A stretch of DNA of 64,000 bases, from contig NZ_PEFE01000001.1 of the NCBI RefSeq assembly GCF_002754315.1, positions 3,410,001 to 3,474,000 of the forward strand, given 5' to 3'. The position numbers and the translations under genes are program-made. Of this stretch, positions 28,593 to 38,229 are shown in pieces. The stretch is from Flavobacterium sp. 11 (lineage in GTDB: Bacteria; Bacteroidota; Bacteroidia; Flavobacteriales; Flavobacteriaceae). Each line of letters begins with the position of its first letter. The stretch's first letter is position 1. Below the pieces are notes generated by a model. That model saw nothing but the letters and a program-made list of their open reading frames with translations. It was not told the origin of the DNA and did not search any database.

Positions 28593-30704
28593 TTATTTAT
28601 TGATTCCCATAAAAACAGCATCCAGCAACTCGAATACTTTTTCTTTATCCAATGGTTTTGTGATACAGTCCGTAAAACCAAATTGCATCATTTTTTCTCT
28701 ATCTTCAAATGAGGAATAAGCGGTTTGGGCTACAACAGGAAGTTCTGGTTTTATTACTTTTATTTTTTCGAAAGCTTGATAGCCATCCAAAATAGGCATT
28801 TTTATATCCATAAACACCAAAGTAATATTCGGATTCTCTGTACATATATCTACTGCTTCTTGTCCGTTTTTAGCTCTTAGAACAGTATGATTTTTTGATT
28901 CAATAATTTTTCTCAAAAGCAAGAAATTAATGGTGTCATCTTCTGCAACTAAAATAATTTCATTGTCATAATTCCTGTAAAAAGATTTTACTTTTTTTGG
29001 TTTTATTGCTTTTACCGTTCGATCAAATTTTAATGGTATCGAAAATGAAAAAACGGAACCCTGTCCAATTGTGGATTTTACCTTTATTTCTCCACCTAAC
29101 ATTTCTACATAAGCTTTTGTAATTGACAAACCCAATCCTAGTCCAGATAATTCAACCGATCCATCGCCCTCAATTCTTCTAAATCTATCAAAAATTACTT
29201 TTAAATAACTTTCGCTGATTCCCATTCCTGAATCTTCAATCTTAAATTCTAAAACTTCTTTTTCTTTGTTTATTGAATATCCAAAAGCCACAAAACCTCT
29301 ATCGGTAAATTTTAACGCATTAGTGATTAAATTAACTATAATCTGTTTCAGTTTTGTTTCATCCGTTAGAATATCCCCTTGAAGTTTCTCTGGATTTTCA
29401 AGAATATAAAATTGAATTTCTTTATCTTTAGGAATCGTGACTTTGATGGAATCATACAATTCTGTAATACACTTTTCTATATCTAATCCCTTATAATTAG
29501 GTATGATTTGCCTTGCATCAATTTTAGACATTTCAATAAGGTCTTCGATAATTGAAACCAGGTTACCACCACTATTTTTTATAATTTTCAAATATTCTAA
29601 TCTCTCCTCTTCTTCTAATTTTGCATCATGAAGTAAATCACTGAATCCCATTATGGCATTCATGGGTGTTCTGATTTCATGCGATAAATTTGCCAAAAAA
29701 GATGATTTTAATGTATCGCTTTCTTCTGCTTTTTGCTTGGAAATTTCTAATTGTTTCCGCTGATTGCTGTTTTCTTCAAATAGGTTTCCAATGTATCCAA
29801 ATTCTCCATCAGATCTTTTTAAGCTGTTTATGGAACTTATATTTCCCGTTTCAAGAATGCTTTTTATTAACTTTAATGGATTATAAACCCATCGTTTCGT
29901 GTAATAAACATAAACAAAAATGTTAATCAAGGAAACCAGAACAACAATAAAAAGAATCTCTTTTGTGTTCGTATAATTTAAATTGAAAGGTCTTTTAAAA
30001 AGCAATCTGGCTACAACTTCATTTTTCCAATCTTTTAAATCTAAACCTACAATAACAAAATCATCTTCATTTGCAATTACATAATCGCTTGACACTAAAT
30101 TAACTTTTGAACTGCTTATGTTCCCTAAAGCACTCATAAATGATTCGTCTAAAAGTCTGGCCATAAAAAAATAACCGGAAGGCTTGGTTTTATTCTTTTT
30201 AGGATCATTTGAAGGGTGAATTGTAGCTCCAAAAACCTCAACAATACCTTCTGGAATTTTTATATAAAATCTTTTAAGTTTAGATTTATAAAGCACTGAC
30301 ATCATCTCTTTTGGGATAAAATCAAAGTTTTTAATCTTAGAAGAAACTGTCTTATTGATTAGTTTTTGATCTAAACCATAAATACCAATGTAATCAGCTT
30401 CATACGATTCAAATTCCCTTAAAATATATTTATTATACCACTTTTCGTCTTTTGTATTTGTAAAATGGACTAACTCGTCCCAGTAGGTAACATCAATAAT
30501 AGTGGCTGTAGGCGTTTTGGAATTAAGTCTAAACAAAGACTTCACTTCTTTATCGTATTGATTATAAGTGATTTTGTAAAAATGACTTTCTTCTTGAACA
30601 GTATAAAGATAAAGCGAGATGTAAATTAGAAAAAAGAAAATACTTGTCGAAATTATCAACAATAGTAGTTTAGAATACGTATTTAAATTAATCAATCTCT
30701 TCAT
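28593..30704 (-). CDS. CHASE4 hybrid histidine kinase with receiver domain
   Basis: 703 residues from the ATG at 30704 (a GTG at 30713 lies inside the stretch just after a -7 box). Order: membrane segment (about 10-32); periplasmic CHASE4 sensor domain (about 35-235, with DVTYWDELVHFT and the ADYIGIYG segment); second membrane segment (about 248-268); HisKA with His342 in NLSHEIRTPMNAI; ATPase domain (NLITNALKFT, DSGMGIS, GLGLGLSITK); receiver domain with Asp in VFMDIKMPILDGY and Lys in ITKPLD. It is a hybrid kinase whose phosphate must pass to another Hpt protein; the Hpt protein at 54066-54410 is one candidate. Signal unknown. Confidence 0.93.
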   Translation of the reverse strand: MKRLINLNTYSKLLLLIISTSIFFFLIYISLYLYTVQEESHFYKITYNQYDKEVKSLFRLNSKTPTATIIDVTYWDELVHFTNTKDEKWYNKYILREFESYEADYIGIYGLDQKLINKTVSSKIKNFDFIPKEMMSVLYKSKLKRFYIKIPEGIVEVFGATIHPSNDPKKNKTKPSGYFFMARLLDESFMSALGNISSSKVNLVSSDYVIANEDDFVIVGLDLKDWKNEVVARLLFKRPFNLNYTNTKEILFIVVLVSLINIFVYVYYTKRWVYNPLKLIKSILETGNISSINSLKRSDGEFGYIGNLFEENSNQRKQLEISKQKAEESDTLKSSFLANLSHEIRTPMNAIMGFSDLLHDAKLEEEERLEYLKIIKNSGGNLVSIIEDLIEMSKIDARQIIPNYKGLDIEKCITELYDSIKVTIPKDKEIQFYILENPEKLQGDILTDETKLKQIIVNLITNALKFTDRGFVAFGYSINKEKEVLEFKIEDSGMGISESYLKVIFDRFRRIEGDGSVELSGLGLGLSITKAYVEMLGGEIKVKSTIGQGSVFSFSIPLKFDRTVKAIKPKKVKSFYRNYDNEIILVAEDDTINFLLLRKIIESKNHTVLRAKNGQEAVDICTENPNITLVFMDIKMPILDGYQAFEKIKVIKPELPVVAQTAYSSFEDREKMMQFGFTDCITKPLDKEKVFELLDAVFMGINK

Positions 30705-30714
30705 GGAATACACT

Positions 30715-30722
30715 CAAATATA
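30715..30722 (-). promoter_or_regulatory. -7 box immediately upstream of the hybrid kinase gene
   Basis: Minus strand TATATTTG (TAnnTTTG) ends 10 bases before the ATG at 30704, predicting a very short 5' leader. The -33 element is not clear. Confidence 0.45.
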
Positions 30723-30812
30723 AAAGAAAAACCAAAACACAGTTTCCGTTTTTGTAAGATATATCACTTTTTTTTCTTTGGCGCAAGTTAATCTTTTTTA
30801 TCATAAAAAAAA

Positions 30813-30838
30813 ACTCCATCGATTTAAGCCAATGGAGT
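30813..30838 (-). terminator. Hairpin terminator of the aldo/keto reductase gene
   Basis: ACTCCAT pairs with ATGGAGT around a 12-base loop; the A-run at 30805-30812 gives a T-tract on the minus strand. It is about 110 bases beyond the reductase stop. Confidence 0.6.
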
Positions 30839-30949
30839 CCATTGCAATAAAGGTTTATTTATCAACGATATACTTTTACAAAAACCATCAAACCTTGATT
30901 TCTGGCTCTACAAAATATTTATTTTCACTTTTCGTTCAAACTTTTCTAA

Positions 30950-31906
30950 CTATCTCAAAATATTCTCAATCTCAAATAATTCGGCTGTAGAGAAATCCAG
31001 ATTTTGTAAACTGTCAATATTATTTTTTAATTGACCAACAGAACTGGCACCTATCAAAACAGAAGTGATTCGGCTATCTTTTAACAGCCAAGCTAAAGCC
31101 ATTTGTGCCAATGATTGATTTCTTTGTTGTGCAATAGCATTCAGTTGAATGATTTTTTGGATTCTTTCCTCTGAAACTTCATCTGTTTTTAAATGACCAT
31201 TTGGATTAAAAGCTCTTGAATTTTCTGGAATCCCTTTCAAGTATTTATCCGTTAAAAGTCCTTGTGCCAAAGGCGAGAAAGCAATACAACCCACTCCCTT
31301 TTCTTCGAGAACATCTAGCAATCCCGCTTCAGGCTCTCGCACAAACATCGAATATTTTACTTGATGAATCAAGCAAGGCGTTCCCAATCGTTTCAAGATT
31401 TCAGTAGCTTCCTTAGTTTGTTCCGTATTATAATTCGAAATCCCCGCATACAATGCTTTTCCGCTTCGCACGGCATAATCCAAAGCCATCATGGTTTCCT
31501 CCAAAGGCGTTTCAGGATCAAAACGATGCGAGTAGAAAATATCTACATATTCCAGATTCATGCGCTTCAAACTCTGGTCTAAACTCGACAACAAATATTT
31601 ACGGGAACCCCAGTCGCCATAAGGACCATCCCACATAGTGTAACCGGCTTTAGTAGTAATCACGATTTCATCACGTAGGTTTCCCCGGAAATTATTCTTT
31701 AGGATTTTTCCAAAATTAGTTTCTGCTGAACCCGGAACCGGACCGTAATTATTAGCCAAATCAAAATGGGTAATTCCTTCATCAAAAGCTGCTTTGACAA
31801 TGTCTTCTCCATTTTCAAAACTATCCACTGAACCGAAGTTATGCCATAATCCCAAAGAAATTTGTGGCAGTAACAAACCACTTTTTCCACATCTGTTGTA
31901 TTTCAT
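30950..31906 (-). CDS. Aldo/keto reductase, YghZ/GPR-like
   Basis: 318 residues, full length for the aldo/keto reductase family, which reduces aldehydes or ketones with NADPH. The catalytic tetrad is visible: Asp in HFDLANNYG, Tyr in the same motif, Lys in ITTKAG and His in FYSHRFDP. The cofactor region VLIGASSVGQLKNN is near the C-terminus. Segment GYTMWDGPYGDWGSRKYLL is typical of the E. coli YghZ (L-glyceraldehyde 3-phosphate reductase) group, here seen as its core WDGPYGDWGSRKYL. It is a single gene. Confidence 0.92.
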   Translation of the reverse strand: MKYNRCGKSGLLLPQISLGLWHNFGSVDSFENGEDIVKAAFDEGITHFDLANNYGPVPGSAETNFGKILKNNFRGNLRDEIVITTKAGYTMWDGPYGDWGSRKYLLSSLDQSLKRMNLEYVDIFYSHRFDPETPLEETMMALDYAVRSGKALYAGISNYNTEQTKEATEILKRLGTPCLIHQVKYSMFVREPEAGLLDVLEEKGVGCIAFSPLAQGLLTDKYLKGIPENSRAFNPNGHLKTDEVSEERIQKIIQLNAIAQQRNQSLAQMALAWLLKDSRITSVLIGASSVGQLKNNIDSLQNLDFSTAELFEIENILR

Positions 31907-32034
31907 TTAGTTGTTTTTTAATCTAATTCTAGTTTAATTTTTTTAGTCAGCTGCGAAAGATACAAAATGTCAAATTATACTAAAAAAAACACCTACCGGT
32001 TTTTTAAACTTTAAATACAAACTACAATAAATCA

Positions 32035-32061
32035 AAAAACCACCTGATGAAGGTGGTTTTT
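32035..32061. terminator. Terminator of the acyl-CoA carboxylase operon
   Basis: Perfect 11-bp stem AAAAACCACCT/AGGTGGTTTTT with a five-base loop, 17 bases beyond the stop of the minus-strand carboxylase gene. It is symmetrical and can also act on the plus strand. Confidence 0.85.
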
Positions 32062-32077
32062 CAATTCTTATAAAATA

Positions 32078-33619
32078 CTATAAAGGAATATTTCCGTGTT
32101 TTCTATTCGGAGTCACACTAACTTTATTTTCGAGCATACTAAATGCTTTTATCAGTTTGCGTCTGGTGTCTTGCGGTAAGATTACCTCATCTACAAAACC
32201 GCGTTGTGCTGCTGTGTAAGGATTCGCAAACAAATCAGCATATTCAGCTTCTTTTTCTAGGAGTTTTGCTTCATGATCTTCGGCTTCGTTAATTTCTTTC
32301 TTGAAGATAATTTCAGAGGCTCCTTTGGCTCCCATCACCGCAATTTCGGCAGTTGGCCAAGCAAAATTCATGTCGGCACCAATGTGTTTCGAGTTCATTA
32401 CATCATACGCACCTCCATAAGCTTTACGTGTAATTACGGTCACTCTCGGTACGGTTGCTTCGCTTAAAGCGTACAATAATTTCGCACCATGAACAATGAT
32501 TCCGTTCCACTCTTGATCGGTTCCCGGTAAAAATCCCGGTACATCCACCAAAACCAATAACGGAATATTAAAACAATCGCAAAAACGGGTAAATCGAGCT
32601 GCTTTTTTCGAACTGTTCACATCGAGACAACCCGCTAAAATCATCGGTTGGTTCGCTATAATCCCAATGCTTTTTCCTCCCAATCTGGCAAAGCCAATAA
32701 GGATATTTTCGGCATAATTTTTATGAATTTCAAAAAACGAATCTTCGTCAATAATTCCACCAATCACCTCGTGCATGTCGTACGGTTTATTGGGATTATC
32801 GGGAATTATCGTTGCTAATTTGGTTCGAACTTCATCATTTAGTTCGTAAGGTAAATTGTGTGCTTTTTCTTTATTGCTTTGTGGCAAATAACTCAACAAG
32901 CGTTTCAAATCTTCCAGACATTCCACATCATTGGTCGAGGTACAATGCGCGACACCAGATTTAGTAGAATGCGTACTTGCACCACCTAATTCCTCTGAAG
33001 TTACCGTTTCATTGGTTACGGTTTTTACCACATTTGGTCCTGTTACAAACATGTAACTGGTATCTTCAACCATCATCGTAAAATCAGTCATGGCTGGAGA
33101 ATACACAGCTCCACCAGCGCAAGGCCCCATGATAGCCGAGATTTGTGGAATTACTCCCGAAGCTTGTACGTTTCTATAAAAAATATCGGCATAACCGCCC
33201 AAAGAACGAACACCTTCCTGAATACGTGCTCCACCAGAATCATTCAATCCAATCATTGGCGCACCCATTTTGACTGCCATATCCATAATTTTACAGATTT
33301 TCTCAGCATGGGTTTCGGATAATGAACCACCAAAAACCGTGAAATCCTGTGCAAAAATATAAACCAATCGCCCGTTTATGGTTCCGTATCCAGTAATGAC
33401 TCCATCGCCATAATACATTTCAGTTTCCATTCCAAAATCAGTTGTCCGGTGGGTTACCAGCATCCCAATTTCTTCAAATGAACCTTCATCCATCAAATAA
33501 TTAACACGCTCTCTTGCCGTTAGCTTTTTATTCGAATGTTGTTTTGCTATTCTATTTTTACCTCCACCTAAATGAGCTTCGGCAATTTTATCGTTTAATG
33601 TACTTATTTTGTCTTTCAT
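32078..33619 (-). CDS. Acyl-CoA carboxylase beta subunit (carboxyltransferase), PccB-like
   Basis: 513 residues, full length for propionyl-CoA/acyl-CoA carboxylase carboxyltransferase subunits. It transfers carboxyl from biotin to an acyl-CoA. Seen: [22 protein letters not shown] at the start (core KKLTARERV), the acyl-CoA oxyanion region [27 protein letters not shown], and the biotin-side [21 protein letters not shown] and [12 protein letters not shown]. It is the last gene of a three-gene operon with the biotin carboxylase and the biotin carrier. Propionyl-CoA is the likely substrate, giving methylmalonyl-CoA, but substrate choice is not certain. Confidence 0.93.
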   Translation of the reverse strand: MKDKISTLNDKIAEAHLGGGKNRIAKQHSNKKLTARERVNYLMDEGSFEEIGMLVTHRTTDFGMETEMYYGDGVITGYGTINGRLVYIFAQDFTVFGGSLSETHAEKICKIMDMAVKMGAPMIGLNDSGGARIQEGVRSLGGYADIFYRNVQASGVIPQISAIMGPCAGGAVYSPAMTDFTMMVEDTSYMFVTGPNVVKTVTNETVTSEELGGASTHSTKSGVAHCTSTNDVECLEDLKRLLSYLPQSNKEKAHNLPYELNDEVRTKLATIIPDNPNKPYDMHEVIGGIIDEDSFFEIHKNYAENILIGFARLGGKSIGIIANQPMILAGCLDVNSSKKAARFTRFCDCFNIPLLVLVDVPGFLPGTDQEWNGIIVHGAKLLYALSEATVPRVTVITRKAYGGAYDVMNSKHIGADMNFAWPTAEIAVMGAKGASEIIFKKEINEAEDHEAKLLEKEAEYADLFANPYTAAQRGFVDEVILPQDTRRKLIKAFSMLENKVSVTPNRKHGNIPL

Positions 33620-33670
33620 ACTATTCTTTTTTTAACCGCTAATTCGCTGATTTTATTTAAAACCATTATT

Positions 33671-35110
33671 TTAATGTAGTAAGCGTACGATTTTTTGATC
33701 TTCAAAATACTGTTTCAACGCTACCAAAGCAGCGATTTCAGCTTCTTGCTCCATTTGTTTTTTCAACACATCGGCATTGTAATAGTTTTTTACAAAATGC
33801 GTGTCAAATTTTCCGGAACGAAACGCCTCGTGTTCAAAAACAAATTTTCCGAAAGGCAACGTTGTCTGCACACCTTCCACACGATAGTCTTCAATAGCCT
33901 TTATCATAATTTGAATAGCCTCTTCACGGGTTTCGCCATAAGTGATTAATTTGGCCAACATCGGATCGTAATAAATGGGAATATCCATCCCTTGCTCAAA
34001 ACCATTATCCACACGAATTCCTTCACCAACAGGTAATTGATACACATCCAAATGCCCTACACTCGGTAGGAAATCATTCATCGGATCTTCAGCATACACA
34101 CGCAATTCCATCGCGTGTCCTTTTATTCTCAAATCTTCTTGTTTGATTGTCAATGCTTCTCCTCTTGCCACTCTTATTTGCAGTTCGACTAAATCGGTTC
34201 CAGTAATCCATTCTGTAACGGGATGTTCAACCTGCAAACGCGTGTTCATTTCCAAGAAGTAGAAATTATTATTTTCGTCCAATAAAAACTCAACGGTTCC
34301 AGCCCCTAAATAATCACAGGATTTAGCCACCAAAACAGCAGCTTCACCCATTTTTTTACGTAATTCCGGTGTTAAAACGGAAGAAGGCGCTTCTTCTATC
34401 ACTTTTTGGTGACGACGCTGGATGCTGCATTCTCTTTCGAATAAATACAACACATTACCATGACTGTCAGCCATCACCTGAATTTCGATATGCCTTGGCG
34501 AGCCAACATATTTTTCGATAAAAACAGAACCGTCTCCAAAAGCAGCAATTGCTTCACTGATGGCACGATCCATTTGAGATTCGAAATCAGCTTCGCTTTC
34601 TACCACACGCATTCCTTTTCCACCACCTCCTGCAGAAGCTTTAATCAGTATAGGAAAACCAACTTCCTTGGCAATGACTTTTGCTTTTTCGACATCAGTA
34701 ATGGCTTCGTCAAAACCGGGAACCATTGGAATATTGTATTGCTTAACGGCATCTTTTGCCGCTAGTTTACTTCCCATGATTTTTATCGCTTTCGACTTTG
34801 GACCAATAAAAATAATGTTGTTTTTCTCTGCTTCTTCAGCAAAATCAGCATTCTCACTCAGGAAACCATAACCGGGATGAATGGCGTCTACGTTTAAAGA
34901 TTTCGCAACCTCTATGATTTTACTTCCCAATAAATAGGATTGACTTGAAGGGGCTTCTCCAATCCAAACGGCTTCATCAGCAAATTTTACGTGCGGTGCA
35001 TTTCTATCGGCAGTAGAATAAACTGCCACGGTTTTAATGCCCATTTTTTGTGCGGTTTTCATCACCCTGATGGCGATTTCCCCTCTATTGGCAACTAATA
35101 TTTTTTTCAT
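33671..35110 (-). CDS. accC: Biotin carboxylase subunit of acyl-CoA carboxylase
   Basis: 479 residues. It carboxylates biotin on the carrier protein using ATP and bicarbonate. Seen: KKILVANRGEIAIRVM at the start, ATP-grasp segments KASAGGGGKGMRVV and FIEKYVGSPRHIEIQV, catalytic ERECSIQRRHQK, and EMNTRLQVEHPVTE. It is the middle gene of the operon, 51 bases before the carboxyltransferase gene. The AccC name is used for family; the operon partner suggests a propionyl-CoA-type enzyme rather than the acetyl-CoA one. Confidence 0.94.
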   Translation of the reverse strand: MKKILVANRGEIAIRVMKTAQKMGIKTVAVYSTADRNAPHVKFADEAVWIGEAPSSQSYLLGSKIIEVAKSLNVDAIHPGYGFLSENADFAEEAEKNNIIFIGPKSKAIKIMGSKLAAKDAVKQYNIPMVPGFDEAITDVEKAKVIAKEVGFPILIKASAGGGGKGMRVVESEADFESQMDRAISEAIAAFGDGSVFIEKYVGSPRHIEIQVMADSHGNVLYLFERECSIQRRHQKVIEEAPSSVLTPELRKKMGEAAVLVAKSCDYLGAGTVEFLLDENNNFYFLEMNTRLQVEHPVTEWITGTDLVELQIRVARGEALTIKQEDLRIKGHAMELRVYAEDPMNDFLPSVGHLDVYQLPVGEGIRVDNGFEQGMDIPIYYDPMLAKLITYGETREEAIQIMIKAIEDYRVEGVQTTLPFGKFVFEHEAFRSGKFDTHFVKNYYNADVLKKQMEQEAEIAALVALKQYFEDQKIVRLLH

Positions 35111-35200
35111 ATTTAATAAGACTAAAAGAATAAAGACCGCTTCGCTGCAAGAGCAAAGAAATATAAATTCTTGGTTCTTTTTATCTTGTATCTTTTATCT

Positions 35201-35686
35201 CTACTCGAATTCAATTAACAACTGTCCTTTATCCACGGCATCTCCCATCACTACCGAAATGGTTTTGATAACGCCATCTCGCGGAGAAAGAAAACTGTTT
35301 TCCATTTTCATGGCACCCAAAATAATCAGGTTGTCATTCTCTTTTACAGTTTGACCAACCACAACACTGATTTCTAGAATCAATCCGGGCATAGGTGCTT
35401 TGATAAAATTGACTTGTTTGGTAAGTCCCGTTTCGAATCCCATTTCCTTAATCAAAATATCCAAAGGATTTGAAATGGCAACGGTATACGTGTTGTTGTT
35501 TACCTTGACGGTGTAGTTTTTTTGAAGAAAATCAGAAGTGATGATTTCCGCTTGATAAGGAGTGTTTTCGTGTAAGATATGGAACTTATTCGTTTCCACA
35601 CGAACTGCATCCAGTTGTGAAACACTTTCCTTTTCCAAATCAAAATGAAAAGTGTCGTTTACATTAACTTTATAACCAATACTCAT
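35201..35686 (-). CDS. Biotin carboxyl carrier protein
   Basis: 161 residues. The C-terminal biotinyl domain (about 94-161) has KAPMPGLI and the biotinylation motif AMKM with Lys127 in LGAMKMENSF. The N-terminal about 90 residues form a separate domain typical of carriers in acyl-CoA carboxylases. It is the first gene of the operon and carries carboxybiotin between the other two subunits. No TAnnTTTG promoter is evident directly upstream. Confidence 0.93.
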   Translation of the reverse strand: MSIGYKVNVNDTFHFDLEKESVSQLDAVRVETNKFHILHENTPYQAEIITSDFLQKNYTVKVNNNTYTVAISNPLDILIKEMGFETGLTKQVNFIKAPMPGLILEISVVVGQTVKENDNLIILGAMKMENSFLSPRDGVIKTISVVMGDAVDKGQLLIEFE

Positions 35687-35786
35687 TTGTTTCTATTTTA
35701 GAATCGTAAAAATAAGTAAAAGAAAACGTTTTCGTAAAGCTAAAATTAAGTTTTATGCTAAATAGGTATAGTTTAGGTAGAAAAAT

Positions 35787-37985
35787 TTATAACACTAATA
35801 ATCCAAATTCTCTAAGAGTTTTAATTGGTTTGGAGTACCAAAACAATTCGAAGTCCTCCAGATGTGATTCGAAATCAGCTTTAACTTCTTGGTAATTATA
35901 AATTTTAGCATTCGAAACAGAGATTTTCTGTAACATTTCTACCAACCATTCCCCTTCCTTTTTATTCGTTTGAATACTGAAACTTTCTTTTTTATCATGG
36001 AAAGTCAAAGTCATCATTTCCCAAGAATTCCCTTTTTTGGATTTGGTAAAATGTTCTGTAAATGGCTTCCCGCCTAACCAAACGATTTTTGCTGTAGGCT
36101 TGATGTTGAAATCATCGTCTTCTTGCAAAGCGTCAAAAATAAAATCAGGGGAAATTTTAGTTTTTGGAATTTTAAACTCAAACCAATCCTGCAACTCATA
36201 ATCAAAACAGATTCCGTGCATAAAATTGAATAAGGATTTCTTGAGTCCAAAACTGAACTTATCATGATCGATTCCTGTGGAATCGGTATAATTAATATCG
36301 TTATTGGCGAAAGCTCCAATCGCTTCGGTTTCTTTTATCACACCGAATTTCTCTGGATACAAGCCAACAGGACTATGCGCGGTCATCGCAAACTGATGCC
36401 AAAATCCGGATTGTAATACACCTACTTCAAATAATTGACGAACCATTTCCAGACTGTCCACGGTTTCCTGAATGGTTTGCGTAGGGTAACCATACATCAA
36501 ATAGGCATGAACCATAACGCCAGCTTCGGTGAAATTTCGGGTGACTTTCGCCACTTGTTCGACAGTTACGCCTTTGTCAATCAGTTTTAATAATCTATCG
36601 GAAGCCACTTCGAGTCCGCCAGAAACTGCTATACAACCAGATGCTTTTAGAAGTAAACATAAATCTTTAGTAAAACTTTTTTCGAATCGAATGTTCGTCC
36701 ACCAAGTCACTGCTAATTTTCTGCGAAGGATTTCGAGTGCGAGTGCGCGCATCAAAGCTGGAGGCGCCGCTTCATCAACAAAATGAAATCCGTTCTCGCC
36801 CGTTTGAGCAATCATTTCCTCCATTCGGTCGCACAATAAATTGGCCGCAACGGGCTCATATACTTTTATATAATCCAAAGAAATATCACAAAACGTACAT
36901 TTCCCCCAGTAGCAACCGTGCGCCATAGTGAGTTTATTCCAGCGTCCGTCACTCCACATTCGGTGCATTGGATTCACAATTTCGATAACCGAAATGTATT
37001 TATCCAAAAGCAAATCAGAATAATCGGGAGTTCCCACTTGCGATTGTTTGTAATCGTGTTTTAGAGAATTATTTTTATAAACTACTTTCCCCTCTTCCAA
37101 CAGAAAAGTTCTTTTATAGGAATTGTAATCTTTATTTTCAATATTGGAAATTAACTCTTCAATTGGCATTTCACCGTCATCCAATGTAATGAAATCGAAA
37201 AACTCAAACACTCGAGCATCCGAAAGCGAACGCAATTCGGTATTCGGGAAACCACCGCCCATTGAAATTTTAATATTAGGATAATTTTTTTTCACCCATT
37301 GGGCGGAACGAAAAGCCGAATATAAATTCCCTGGAAACGGAACCGAAATCAAGAATAATGTAGGTTGAATAGTTTCTATTCTCTCTTTTAGAATCGAAAG
37401 AAGTAAATTATCAATGTAGGTTGGTTCTTGTTGCAAGGCTTCATACAATTCGTCAAAAGAATTCGCAGATCGTCCCAAACGTTCTGCATAGCGGCTGAAA
37501 CCAAAATTAGCATCAACACATTCAACTATAAAATCAGAGATGTCTTCAAGGTACAATGTAGCTAAATGCTTTGCTTTGTCCTGTGTTCCCATAGTTCCAA
37601 AAGCCCAATCGAGTTCTTCCAATTGCGCAAATCGGGATGCTTCCGGCAAAAAATCCTCCTGACAAATTTGAAGTGCCAATGTTGGATTTTTTCCTTGAAG
37701 GAAAGCAATAACTGGATTGATCGTTTTTAGATATTCATCTTGTAAAGCGAGAATACGTTTAGAATTGTCTGAGATTTCTCCAACTTTAAACTCTAAACTT
37801 CCAACGGTAAATAAACTTTGCAAACCTTCTTTCGAAAACAATTTCAAAATCACTTCGATACCCAAATCCGCTTGAACAGACGCAATATTTTTGGTATTCA
37901 GAAACCCTTTGATATAAGCAGTTGCCGGATACGGGGTATTCAGTTGGGTAAAAGGAGGCGTAATTAAGAATAATTTGGTTTTCAA
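35787..37985 (-). CDS. B12-binding domain-containing radical SAM protein
   Basis: 732 residues. The N-terminal part resembles a cobalamin-binding domain (LFLITPPFTQLNTPYPATAYIKGFL seen as LITPPFTQLNTPYPA, then ISMGGGFPN). The radical-SAM core starts at about residue 355 with cysteines in GCYWGKCTFCDIS, spacing CX4CX2C, which occurs in GCxWGxCxFC-type family members. A C-terminal domain of about 200 residues has no recognised function. It is a single gene with a strong promoter. The reaction and substrate are unknown. Confidence 0.88.
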   Translation of the reverse strand: MKTKLFLITPPFTQLNTPYPATAYIKGFLNTKNIASVQADLGIEVILKLFSKEGLQSLFTVGSLEFKVGEISDNSKRILALQDEYLKTINPVIAFLQGKNPTLALQICQEDFLPEASRFAQLEELDWAFGTMGTQDKAKHLATLYLEDISDFIVECVDANFGFSRYAERLGRSANSFDELYEALQQEPTYIDNLLLSILKERIETIQPTLFLISVPFPGNLYSAFRSAQWVKKNYPNIKISMGGGFPNTELRSLSDARVFEFFDFITLDDGEMPIEELISNIENKDYNSYKRTFLLEEGKVVYKNNSLKHDYKQSQVGTPDYSDLLLDKYISVIEIVNPMHRMWSDGRWNKLTMAHGCYWGKCTFCDISLDYIKVYEPVAANLLCDRMEEMIAQTGENGFHFVDEAAPPALMRALALEILRRKLAVTWWTNIRFEKSFTKDLCLLLKASGCIAVSGGLEVASDRLLKLIDKGVTVEQVAKVTRNFTEAGVMVHAYLMYGYPTQTIQETVDSLEMVRQLFEVGVLQSGFWHQFAMTAHSPVGLYPEKFGVIKETEAIGAFANNDINYTDSTGIDHDKFSFGLKKSLFNFMHGICFDYELQDWFEFKIPKTKISPDFIFDALQEDDDFNIKPTAKIVWLGGKPFTEHFTKSKKGNSWEMMTLTFHDKKESFSIQTNKKEGEWLVEMLQKISVSNAKIYNYQEVKADFESHLEDFELFWYSKPIKTLREFGLLVL

Positions 37986-38002
37986 AAGAAATAAGTTTTG
38001 TG

Positions 38003-38032
38003 CAAAAATAAGGGATAATTATTGTTTTTCAA
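38003..38032 (-). promoter_or_regulatory. Promoter of the B12/radical-SAM gene
   Basis: Minus strand: TTG (38032-38030), a 19-base spacer, TATTTTTG (38010-38003). Full Bacteroidota consensus 17 bases before the start codon. Confidence 0.75.
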
Positions 38033-38204
38033 CAAAAGAAACAACTTGCAGTTATTCGAGTAAAATTGCGTAATTAATCACGTAATTAATTGAATTAAAT
38101 CTCTCGAAAAACAATGTCATTTCTACATTTTGACACTTACCATTTCAAATATAAAATTCATACAAAAATTAATATCTTTCAAGCTAAAACCCTGATTTTT
38201 TATT

Positions 38205-38212
38205 TACTTTTG
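38205..38212 (+). promoter_or_regulatory. -7 box of the giant adhesin gene
   Basis: TACTTTTG fits TAnnTTTG and lies 17 bases before the ATG at 38230. An upstream in-frame GTG at 38212 overlaps the box, so the ATG is preferred. No clear -33 TTG. Confidence 0.5.
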
Positions 38213-38229
38213 TGTACAAAATTCCCACA

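Noticed and set aside
30778..30990. 70-codon plus-strand frame in the gap before the reductase gene
   Set aside because: It overlaps the terminator hairpin, runs into the reductase 3' end and has no signal of coding.
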